Source: Hymenobacter puniceus
GTDB lineage: Bacteria; Bacteroidota; Bacteroidia; Cytophagales; Hymenobacteraceae
Direction of reading: 5' to 3'
Assembly: GCF_014333525.1 (NCBI RefSeq)
Contig: NZ_JACSCX010000008.1
Span: forward strand, 85,350 to 149,349
DNA: 64,000 nucleotides
A program made the position numbers and the translations under genes. Shown here piece after piece: positions 56,996 to 64,000 of the stretch (positions within the stretch are counted from its first letter, which is position 1; every line of letters starts with the position of its first letter). Under the pieces are notes generated by a model. That model had not been told where the DNA came from. It did not search any database and worked only from the letters and a program-made list of their open reading frames with translations.

Positions 56996-59581
56996 TCACC
57001 GCTCCAGCTGCTGAACTGGCTGCTTGGCCTCCAGGCTGTGGCGAGCCGCCTCGTGCCGCTCCGTCCGGTCGCTGCTGTGCTCCATCAGCTGACTGCCGTG
57101 CTGCTCCCCTAAGGCATCGAGCGTCTGGCTGATTTTGCCAATCTCGGGCTGGTCGGTGCGGTACGACACCTTCAGTTCCGAGTGCCGGATACCCTGCTCG
57201 TCGGTAGTGCTCTGCACGTCGCCAACTTTGGCCCCGCTGGCTACCACGGCGGCCTGCACGGCTTCGGCCTGGCCTCGCTCGCCCGGAGCCAGCGCGGGCT
57301 CGTCCACCCGAATAATCACATGCTTCTCGCTGCCCGGCGTGTCGGGGCTGACTGCCGCTTGGCCAGCTGCACTACCCGCGGCTTCCGGCTTAACCGCCAC
57401 ATCCTGGCTCCGGTCCCGGTTGTGGGGCTGGATGGCGGCGGCTTCGGCCGCCAATTGCCGGGCGGCGCGGTCCTCGTCGGGCTCGACGACGCTCACCCCA
57501 ACGTACTTGCCGGCGCCGGCGCGGGCATTGGTGTTGGTCACGATGGCGTGGATGATGGCAATGTCGGGCTGGTCGTTGCGATACGTCATATCAAATTCGG
57601 CCCGCCGGATGCCCTGCTCATCCATGGTGCTGCGCACTTCGCTGGTCCGCATGGAGTAGCCGGAATTATCCAGCAGGGCTTTCCAGGCCTCCGCCCGGCC
57701 GGTGGTGTCGGGCTGCAGCTCATCAATTTTCCACGTCGCCGTTTTCTGCTCCGCAGTCGCAGCAGCAGGCAAGCTGGCCGCCGTGGTTGACCCGGCGTAG
57801 CGGGCCCGGTCGCGCAGCTCCTCCCGCTCGGCTTCATCGACTTTGCGGCCGGCGGGCGGGGGATTGTCGTGGATGTACTCTTTGAGCAGCACTAGGCCGA
57901 CATCCTTGGCGTGCACGAATTGCGCGGTGTGCTCGGCCGCTTCCTGCTCGGTACGGTAGGAGCGGGTCGGCCCCTGCGCTACCTCGGCAACTGCCGCGCC
58001 CAGCACGGCTTGGTTAAATTTCCGGTCGGCCTGCTCGCGCGCCTGGTGCGCCTCGGGGCTGTTCTCCCGCTCCCGCTGAGCTTGTCGTTCCAATGCCCGC
58101 TGCTCCCGCTCCTGGCGCTGGGCCTCGGCCAGCCGCTGCTGGCGCTCGGATTCACGCTGCTGCTCTTCGCGCTGGGCGGCAGCGCGAATCTGCTCGGCAC
58201 TCAGCCCCTGCGCAGTGTATTCCAGCTCTTTGTTGAAGTCCTTGGCCAGCGGGTAATCCACCCGCAGAAAGCTTTCCTGCTGGCGCTCGGCCTCGGGGCG
58301 CAGCTGCTCGCGCTGCCGGTACAGCTCCTGGGCCACGACCTCCAGCTGGGCCGTGTCGGCCCGGGCTACGGTCAGGCGCACGATGGTGGCCTGCTCGGTG
58401 CTGCGCTGCACTTCTAAGGCCAGCGAGGGCCCGTCTTGCTGGGTCTGGTTGATGTGCCCGACCCGCTCGCGCAGCTGCTGCACCTGGCCGGCGCCCTGCT
58501 TGGCCGACGCGTGGTGAAAGGTCACCTTCAGGCTGGTGTGGTACTTGTCGCTGGTCGCGTGCCACTCCACCGGCCGCGAGGCCTCTCGGTAGGCCTCCTG
58601 TTCGGCCACGGGCACCAGCGGACGGGCCAGCTGCAGCTCGTTGAGGTAGTTGATGTTGAACTGCCGGCCGCCGGCGTCGCGGTCATTGGCCAGCACCACC
58701 TCCCGCGGCTGCTGTTTATCGATGACGCGCTGAATCAGGGCCACCTGCGCCTCGGTGGGCGTGCCGCTGGTAGCAATGTAGAGCGTGTTCTTGGGGTCCT
58801 GCTCGTGCTTGAGCTGGAAGTGGGACAGTGAGTCGATGGCCGATTCGCTCACCACCACGCGCTCCACCGGGGTGTCCTTGCCGTCGGTGGGGTGGGATAC
58901 CCAGATGCCGTTTTTAGGCAGCGGCAGCAGGCTTTTGTAGTGCTCGTTTTTCTGCTCCACGCTGGCCAGCCCGTGCTCGTTGTAGAGTGGGAAGGCCGTA
59001 TTCTTGTGCTGGTTCTGCTGCGCGGTGAAGATGCGCCCTTGAAAGGCCGGGCTGTCGAGCGTGGCATCGGTGATGCCGCGCCCGTGCAGGTAGCCTCGGT
59101 CGGTCAGCTCTTTTTTGACGCCCAGCACCTCGGAAATCAGGCGGGTGCGGCGCTCCTCCTCGGCCTGCCGGGCCTGCAACTCCGGGTCGCCCACAGGCAG
59201 GCTGCTGAGCCGCGCGGGGTCGGGCGGGGTGGCGTACTGAGTCGCATACTGGCGGGCCGGGGCGGGCGCGCCGTCGAGGTACTCGCGCAGCTGCTGGCGC
59301 ACCTGGCCCAGGTTGAGGCCGTGGCCGTCGCCGCCTCTGGTCTTGGCAAAGTCAATGACGGAGCCCGCGTCGCGGTCGTCGCCGGTGTTCAGGTACACCT
59401 GGTGGTCGCCCTTGCGGGTGACGATGACGTGCTCGTCGTCCTTGACCAGGTGGTGCCAGTCGCCGCGGCGGCTTTCCTTCTTGATGGTGTAGCCCTGGCG
59501 CTGGGCGTAGTCAACCAGGTCAATGTCGCGCTTGAAGCGGTCGAGCTCGGTGGGGTCGTTTTCCCGGGCGGGTGCGTTCAT
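56996..59581 (-). CDS. TOPRIM / DUF3991 primase-like protein of conjugative element
   Basis: 861 residues. N-terminal DUF3991-type region ('DIDLVDYAQRQGYTIKKESR', 'RGDWHHLVKDDEHVIVTRKG', 'GSVIDFAKTRGG') leads to a TOPRIM domain (~220-320: 'VERVVVSESAIDSLSHFQLK', 'EVVLANDRDAGG'). A long Glu/Gln/Arg-rich coiled coil (~400-540) and a repeated C-terminal segment ('DEQGIRxxEL/FxxxYRxDQP') follow. Such proteins are found on Bacteroidota conjugative elements and are thought to prime or process transferred DNA. No CHC2 zinc finger is obvious. Confidence 0.78.
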   Translation of the reverse strand: MNAPARENDPTELDRFKRDIDLVDYAQRQGYTIKKESRRGDWHHLVKDDEHVIVTRKGDHQVYLNTGDDRDAGSVIDFAKTRGGDGHGLNLGQVRQQLREYLDGAPAPARQYATQYATPPDPARLSSLPVGDPELQARQAEEERRTRLISEVLGVKKELTDRGYLHGRGITDATLDSPAFQGRIFTAQQNQHKNTAFPLYNEHGLASVEQKNEHYKSLLPLPKNGIWVSHPTDGKDTPVERVVVSESAIDSLSHFQLKHEQDPKNTLYIATSGTPTEAQVALIQRVIDKQQPREVVLANDRDAGGRQFNINYLNELQLARPLVPVAEQEAYREASRPVEWHATSDKYHTSLKVTFHHASAKQGAGQVQQLRERVGHINQTQQDGPSLALEVQRSTEQATIVRLTVARADTAQLEVVAQELYRQREQLRPEAERQQESFLRVDYPLAKDFNKELEYTAQGLSAEQIRAAAQREEQQRESERQQRLAEAQRQEREQRALERQAQRERENSPEAHQAREQADRKFNQAVLGAAVAEVAQGPTRSYRTEQEAAEHTAQFVHAKDVGLVLLKEYIHDNPPPAGRKVDEAEREELRDRARYAGSTTAASLPAAATAEQKTATWKIDELQPDTTGRAEAWKALLDNSGYSMRTSEVRSTMDEQGIRRAEFDMTYRNDQPDIAIIHAIVTNTNARAGAGKYVGVSVVEPDEDRAARQLAAEAAAIQPHNRDRSQDVAVKPEAAGSAAGQAAVSPDTPGSEKHVIIRVDEPALAPGERGQAEAVQAAVVASGAKVGDVQSTTDEQGIRHSELKVSYRTDQPEIGKISQTLDALGEQHGSQLMEHSSDRTERHEAARHSLEAKQPVQQLER

Positions 59582-59662
59582 AGGGTGGGCTGGGGGAGTG
59601 GAGCCGGACAGCTCCGACTCCTCCCAGCGCCCGGACGGGGCCGGCAGGAAAGCTATCCGGGG

Positions 59663-60052
59663 TTAGGTAATCGTTGGCGGCGGGCTGCCAGCCCGCTGCG
59701 CGGCCGCGTCGAAGAAGGCCAGCTGCTCGCGGAACTGGGCCAGGAGCTCACTACTGCCGAACACGTACTGGTTGGCGCCGCTGCCGATGTCGATGCGCAC
59801 GATTTCCGTGGGCAGGGCCAGGGCGCGCAACACGCGCTGCACCAGCCGGGGCTCGTCGCGCTTGAGCTTGCCGTTCTTCAGGTTGACGACGTTGGTATAG
59901 GTTAGGCCATGCTGGGCACAAAAGGAGGTTAAATCACCCTGGGCAAGGGCTTTGAGACGAAACTGCACGTAGCGCAGGCACTCGCTGTAGGGCGCGGACA
60001 GGCTAAGGTCAGGAAAGCCCAACGGGGCGAATAGGTGGTCAGAAGGTACCAT
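59663..60052 (-). CDS. Small HTH-like protein of mobile element
   Basis: 129 residues from MVPSDHLFAP. The middle ('YVQFRLKALAQGDLTSFCAQ', 'HGLTYTNVVNLKNGKLKRDE') looks like an XRE-type HTH in which the recognition helix reads TYTNVVNLKNG. The rest is unassigned. Divergent from the conjugation operon starting at 60301, and a candidate regulator of it. Confidence 0.55.
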   Translation of the reverse strand: MVPSDHLFAPLGFPDLSLSAPYSECLRYVQFRLKALAQGDLTSFCAQHGLTYTNVVNLKNGKLKRDEPRLVQRVLRALALPTEIVRIDIGSGANQYVFGSSELLAQFREQLAFFDAAAQRAGSPPPTIT

Positions 60053-60300
60053 GCGAAGGTGGGCACACTGCGGGTGCAGTGGGGGTGAAGTGTCGGAGCA
60101 ATACCCCAAAGGACGCATATCGGGCTTAGAAGCCGCAACGCCATCGGGGAAAAACTCAAATCTTCTGCCTACCCACTACTTCGAAGCTGAAATCAGCAGG
60201 ATGCTGCTTCGCTGGTAGCCGCTTCATACGACCAAGTGTTTTTTAAGTTTTCACTAACTTTTTGCTAACACTGTTGCGCTTCTTGTCGTAAGGGGCCGGT

Positions 60301-60978
60301 ATGCGTTCCGGAATACTCTTATTGGTGGTAATACTGGCCCTGGGTGCCCTGGCCGCGCTGCTGTGGTGGCGCTTCAAGGGCAGTGGCCAGCCGGCCACTC
60401 CGGTTGCTGTGCTGGCCACCCACAACCATCATTCCCTGCGCACCTTCCACTACGGCACTGCTGCAACCGCCAAGGCGGCCGAGAAAGCAGCTGCTGCCAC
60501 CGAAGTCGGGGAGGCCCTGGCCCGGCTGCTTCCCCCCGAAGACCTGGCTGCGCCGGAGCCCGCGCACTCTGCCGAGGAAGAGCAAGCAACACTTCCTGGC
60601 GAGAGTCCACAGCCTGCTATTGAGGACCCAACCGAAGTCAGCCCCGAAGTTCCAGCTGAAGAAGCACCCAGCCCGGCCTCCATTCGCCACGCGGCCGGCG
60701 CGTTGCCCTCCCTGCTGAATGCCCAGGAAGATGCGGCGCCTGCGCCAACCCCTGAGCCCCTACCGGAAGCTGACGATGAGCCAGCCGAGGCCCTCTTCCA
60801 CAACCCCATCACCGCACCGGTGCCCACGGCCAACGACCAGGCCAACCGCGCCGCTGAAATCGCGCTGCGCCAGCAACGGCGCGCCCGCATGAGTGCCGAT
60901 GCTTCGGCCCAGCGCACTGCCCTGAGCGGCCTGTTTCCCGGCGCCGGCAGCCCCATCCCCCCGGCCAAGCCCTCCTGA
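60301..60978 (+). CDS. Membrane-anchored Ala/Pro/Glu-rich protein, start of conjugation operon
   Basis: 225 residues. One N-terminal TM helix (MRSGILLLVVILALGALAAL), then a low-complexity acidic Pro/Ala/Glu-rich stretch (~55-160) and a basic C-terminus ('AAEIALRQQRRARMSADASA'). No domain recognised. It precedes DUF4134 and DUF4133 genes and may be a structural or anchoring part of the conjugation apparatus. Confidence 0.6.
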   Translation: MRSGILLLVVILALGALAALLWWRFKGSGQPATPVAVLATHNHHSLRTFHYGTAATAKAAEKAAAATEVGEALARLLPPEDLAAPEPAHSAEEEQATLPGESPQPAIEDPTEVSPEVPAEEAPSPASIRHAAGALPSLLNAQEDAAPAPTPEPLPEADDEPAEALFHNPITAPVPTANDQANRAAEIALRQQRRARMSADASAQRTALSGLFPGAGSPIPPAKPS

Positions 60979-61036
60979 CTGCCACACCTGCTTTCCGGGG
61001 AGATAAGCGCCCTATTTCCACCAATTACCCTTTTCT

Positions 61037-61456
61037 ATGCTAACCCATCTCTTTTCCCGGGCCCGTACCCACGCCTTGGCGGCTACTGAAAACCTGCATA
61101 CCCTCGCCGCGGCCGGCCATACCTACCAACCTTCCCAAGCCGAGCAGCGCGTAGCGGCCCTACTGACCACCCTGGCCCTGGCCACCAGCCCGGCCCGCGC
61201 CCAGCTGGGCGGCGGAGGCGCCGCGGCCGCGCTCGAAGGCGTGCAGGAAACGGTCGTGGGTATCGTGCAGGTCATTTTCGCCATCGTGCTCATCGTGGGC
61301 CTGATTCGCGTGGTAATGAAGTTTGTGCAGGGCGCCCCCGATGCGCTGGGCTCCCTGGGCTGGCTGGTGGGCGGGGTGATTCTCTGGTTCGGCTTCCAGC
61401 TCTTCAAAGACGACTTGGTCAGCGCCGTGGGCGGTGGCGACGGAGGCGTACGCTAA
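61037..61456 (+). CDS. traE: DUF4134 (TraE-like) conjugation protein
   Basis: 139 residues. A long leader is followed by two TM helices (~75-95 and ~112-130), 'GVQETVVGIVQVIFAIVLIV' and 'LGWLVGGVILWFGFQLFKDD'. Matches the DUF4134/TraE proteins of Bacteroidota conjugative elements, VirB2-like in size and topology. It may be the pilin or channel subunit. Followed by the DUF4133 gene 3 bp later. Confidence 0.8.
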   Translation: MLTHLFSRARTHALAATENLHTLAAAGHTYQPSQAEQRVAALLTTLALATSPARAQLGGGGAAAALEGVQETVVGIVQVIFAIVLIVGLIRVVMKFVQGAPDALGSLGWLVGGVILWFGFQLFKDDLVSAVGGGDGGVR

Positions 61457-61459
61457 GCC

Positions 61460-61774
61460 ATGCGCTCCTACAAATCCATCGAGCGGCCCGCGCAGGTGCT
61501 GGGCATGAACATCCAGGACCTGGGCATCATGGTCGGCCTGTTCATCGGCTCGGTGCTGCTGCTCGGCTTCCTGGGCATGGCCGTCAAGATTCCGCGCCTG
61601 GTGTACCTGCTGGTCATTGTGGTGGAGCTGGGCCTGATTCTGGGCCTGCGCTACCTGAGCAAGAAGCAGGCACCTGGCTTTCTGATGGGCTGGCTCTCCT
61701 TCACCTTCATCCAGCCCCGCCGCCTGGCGGTGGGGCCTATTCCCCCTCCTTCCACCCATGACCAAAAAGCCTAA
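61460..61774 (+). CDS. traF: DUF4133 (TraF-like) conjugation membrane protein
   Basis: 104 residues. Starts 'MRSYKSIERPAQVLGMNIQD', then two TM helices and 'PGFLMGWLSFTFIQPRRL'. VirB3-like in topology, the usual partner between DUF4134 and the TraG-type ATPase. Its end overlaps the next gene by 17 bases. Confidence 0.82.
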   Translation: MRSYKSIERPAQVLGMNIQDLGIMVGLFIGSVLLLGFLGMAVKIPRLVYLLVIVVELGLILGLRYLSKKQAPGFLMGWLSFTFIQPRRLAVGPIPPPSTHDQKA

Positions 61775-64000
61775 AACGGCCGCGTTTAACGCCGTGATGC
61801 CCGTGCACAGCTTCGAGGGCGACAAGGTGGTCTTCAAGGACGGCCGCGTCGCGGTGGGCTTCCGCGTGGAGCCCGCCGAGATGGAAAGCTGGACTTCCGA
61901 TGACTACGAGGCCTTCCAGACCGCGCTGGTGGGCGTGCTGCGCCCCCTGCCGGTGGGCACCATCGTGCAGAAAACCGACGTCTACTACGACCGGCCCTAC
62001 CGCGAGGACAAAACCCAGCAGACCTACTTCGAGAACAAGATGAACAAGCACTTCTTCGAGCGGCTGGTGCTGTTCCAGAAGTCCTATCTGTTCCTCTCGT
62101 TTGCGCCAGTGGCGGTCAAGTCGCCCAAGACCAACGCCGTGAATGCGCTGGTGGCCCGCGCCGGCGAGGCCGTGCTCAAGAACCCGTTTGCCCAGCTCGT
62201 GCACACGCTCGAAGCGGCCGAAAGCGGGGCCGTGGAATTCATCCAGGGCATTAAGAACCTGGGCGGCGTGACCTTCGAGCGGCTGGATAGCGCGGAGATT
62301 CACCAGCTCTACCTGCAGTACTTCAACCTCAACTTCGACGGGCAGCCCACCCGGCAGGAGCGCGAAATCGGCAACGACCTGGGCACCTTCAGCGTGGGCG
62401 AGCACAAAGTGAACGTGCTGTCAATGGTCGGGCAGGGCTCCGACGCCTACCCGGCCGTGCGCAACAGCTACGGGGTGACGGCCCCGATGCTCTACCCACT
62501 CACCCACATCCTGCAGTGCCCGCACGTGCTCACCCAGGCGCTGCTGATTCAGGATACCCGCTCGGAATTAAGCAGCCTGGACACCGACCGCAAGCTCAAC
62601 GCCTCGCTCTCGTTTCTGGCCACCCAGGACAACCACCTACGGGCCGCCGAAGTTGAGGAATTCACGGCCGAGGTGCGGGCCGAAAACAAGCAGATTGTGG
62701 GCCTGCACCTGAGCTGCGTGCTCTGGGACACGAACGACGCCAGCCGGCGCGAGAACGTGGAGCGGGCCACGGCGGCCTTTCGCTACATGTTCGGAACCGA
62801 AAGCGTGGTCGAAAGCTATCTGGCTCTGCCCGTGTTCTTCGGCCTGCTACCCGGCAACGCCTGGCAGGTGCCGGACCGATGGTTGACGAGCACCGCCGAC
62901 CGCGGCGCCTGCTACACCCACTGGACGGCCACCTACAAGACCGACCCGGTGGGGGAGTACCTCACCGACCGGTTCCGCAACCTGGTGCAGGTAAACCTGT
63001 TCAACACGGCCCTGGACAACCAGAACGCCATTGTCATTGGCCCCTCGGGCTCGGGCAAGAGCTACACCTTCGGCAATCTGATTGTGCAGCGCTTCGAGAA
63101 GGGCGCCCGGCAAATCATCATGGACGTGGGCGGCACCTACCGCAACGTGCTGCAGTCGCTCAACGGCGAGGACTTCGACAACACCTACTTCGAGTACGAC
63201 CCGCAGCGGCCCATCGAGTTCAACCCCTTCGTAGTCCCGCGCGACGCCGCGGGCAAGTGGCTCTACAACGACGAGAAGACCAACTTTCACCTGGCCCTGC
63301 TCGCCGCCCTCTGGAAGGGCGGCAAGGACACGGCCCTGGATAAGTCGGAGCGGACCATTCTATCTCGCTTTCTGATTGAGTACTACGCCTGCCTGAACGA
63401 GAGCCCGCGCCTGAACCAGAAGGACGAGGAGTTCCCCGGCATGGAAAGCTTCTACCGCTTTGTCGAGCAGTACGACCAGGAAATGCAGAAGCCGGTGGCC
63501 CTGCCCGGCGACGGCGTGGAGCCCGATCCGCTGGACGGGGCCCGCCGGCAGTACCAGAAAAACCTGAAGTACATCGACATGCACCAGTTCTTCCTGGTGC
63601 TGGGCCAGTACATCACCGGCGGCCGCTACGAGCGGGTGCTCAACGCTAAGCGCGACGTGGACTTGTCGGAGTACCGGCTCATCTGCTTTGACCTGGCCAA
63701 GGTGCAGGCCGACCCGGACCTCTACCCGGTGGTGGCCATGCTCATTACCGAGCTGAGCCTCGACCTGTTCCGCAAATTCCCCGACGACATCAAGTACATC
63801 GCCCTGGACGAGGCCTGGACCATGCTTTCGGGCGTGCTCTCGGAGTTCATCGAGTCGATGTACCGCACCATCCGCAAAACCAACGGCTCGGTCACTATCA
63901 TCACCCAGGGCATCACCGAGATTACCAGCAGCAAGATTGGCCCGGCCATCATCAACAACTCGGCCACCAAGATTATCCTGCGCCACGTCAACCCCGACTC
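61758..64000 (+). CDS. traG: TraG-family (VirB4-like) conjugation ATPase, cut by window edge
   Basis: 747 codons visible from MTKKPKTAAFNAVMPVHSFE. The N-terminal VirB4-like domain is followed by a P-loop ATPase: Walker A GPSGSGKS at 428-435 and Walker B 'YIALDEAW', Asp684-Glu685. 'IIMDVGGTYRN' and 'IITQGITEI' (motif near the end) are family blocks. It is the cytoplasmic energiser of conjugative transfer and pilus assembly. The C-terminus lies outside the window. Its start overlaps the DUF4133 gene. Confidence 0.9.
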   Translation, partial: MTKKPKTAAFNAVMPVHSFEGDKVVFKDGRVAVGFRVEPAEMESWTSDDYEAFQTALVGVLRPLPVGTIVQKTDVYYDRPYREDKTQQTYFENKMNKHFFERLVLFQKSYLFLSFAPVAVKSPKTNAVNALVARAGEAVLKNPFAQLVHTLEAAESGAVEFIQGIKNLGGVTFERLDSAEIHQLYLQYFNLNFDGQPTRQEREIGNDLGTFSVGEHKVNVLSMVGQGSDAYPAVRNSYGVTAPMLYPLTHILQCPHVLTQALLIQDTRSELSSLDTDRKLNASLSFLATQDNHLRAAEVEEFTAEVRAENKQIVGLHLSCVLWDTNDASRRENVERATAAFRYMFGTESVVESYLALPVFFGLLPGNAWQVPDRWLTSTADRGACYTHWTATYKTDPVGEYLTDRFRNLVQVNLFNTALDNQNAIVIGPSGSGKSYTFGNLIVQRFEKGARQIIMDVGGTYRNVLQSLNGEDFDNTYFEYDPQRPIEFNPFVVPRDAAGKWLYNDEKTNFHLALLAALWKGGKDTALDKSERTILSRFLIEYYACLNESPRLNQKDEEFPGMESFYRFVEQYDQEMQKPVALPGDGVEPDPLDGARRQYQKNLKYIDMHQFFLVLGQYITGGRYERVLNAKRDVDLSEYRLICFDLAKVQADPDLYPVVAMLITELSLDLFRKFPDDIKYIALDEAWTMLSGVLSEFIESMYRTIRKTNGSVTIITQGITEITSSKIGPAIINNSATKIILRHVNPD

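Noticed and set aside
1..64000. tRNA, rRNA, riboswitch, replication origin
   Set aside because: I saw no cloverleaf, rRNA stretch or known riboswitch core by eye; short RNA genes could have been missed.

Overview
The window looks like chromosome of a GC-rich Bacteroidota bacterium, most probably Hymenobacter or a close relative. It has a SusC/SusD pair, two proteins with type IX secretion (T9SS) C-terminal sorting domains, start regions without clear Shine-Dalgarno sequences, IS3-family elements and Bacteroidota-type conjugation genes (DUF4134/DUF4133/TraG-type ATPase). I see no rRNA, tRNA or CRISPR array.
Region 1 (1-10300) holds small-molecule redox and hydrolase genes mixed with four AraC-family regulators, one cut by the window edge. 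Among them are an NmrA-type dehydrogenase fused to an alpha/beta hydrolase, an SDR, a second NmrA-like protein, a glyoxalase-like protein and a GAF protein.
Region 2 (10300-20700) is accessory and partly decayed. It holds an aldo/keto reductase pseudogene, a lipoprotein and a small membrane protein. Next comes a cluster of small genes with a lone VbhA-type antitoxin and strong hairpins, then a secreted-protein gene broken by a complete IS3-family element. A segment between two 27-bp direct repeats carries hicAB, a two-TM protein and three tandem genes for 35-38-residue proline-rich miniproteins. A chimeric pair of truncated IS elements and gene stumps ends the region.
Region 3 (20700-52300) is one large glycan-utilisation locus for a glucuronate-containing polysaccharide. 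SusC/SusD import, a GH2 beta-glucuronidase-like enzyme, an agarase-like GH, a GH10 xylanase, two GH3 enzymes and two secreted multidomain T9SS glycosidases release sugars. ExuT, UxaC, an SDR fructuronate-reductase candidate, UxuA, KdgK and Eda take glucuronate to pyruvate and glyceraldehyde-3-phosphate. A LacI-type regulator is divergent from susC. Five near-identical palindromic operators (TACGnAAACGTTTGCG) lie ahead of the main transcription units, which points to one regulon.
Region 4 (52300-64000) is the edge of an integrated conjugative element or plasmid: transposase debris, an HTH protein, small hypothetical genes, a broken ArdC-like antirestriction gene, a TOPRIM/DUF3991 primase-like protein and the start of a conjugation operon. 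Two genes here share an identical 20-bp box at exactly the same distance from their starts, and three reading frames are cut by TAG codons where Trp is expected.
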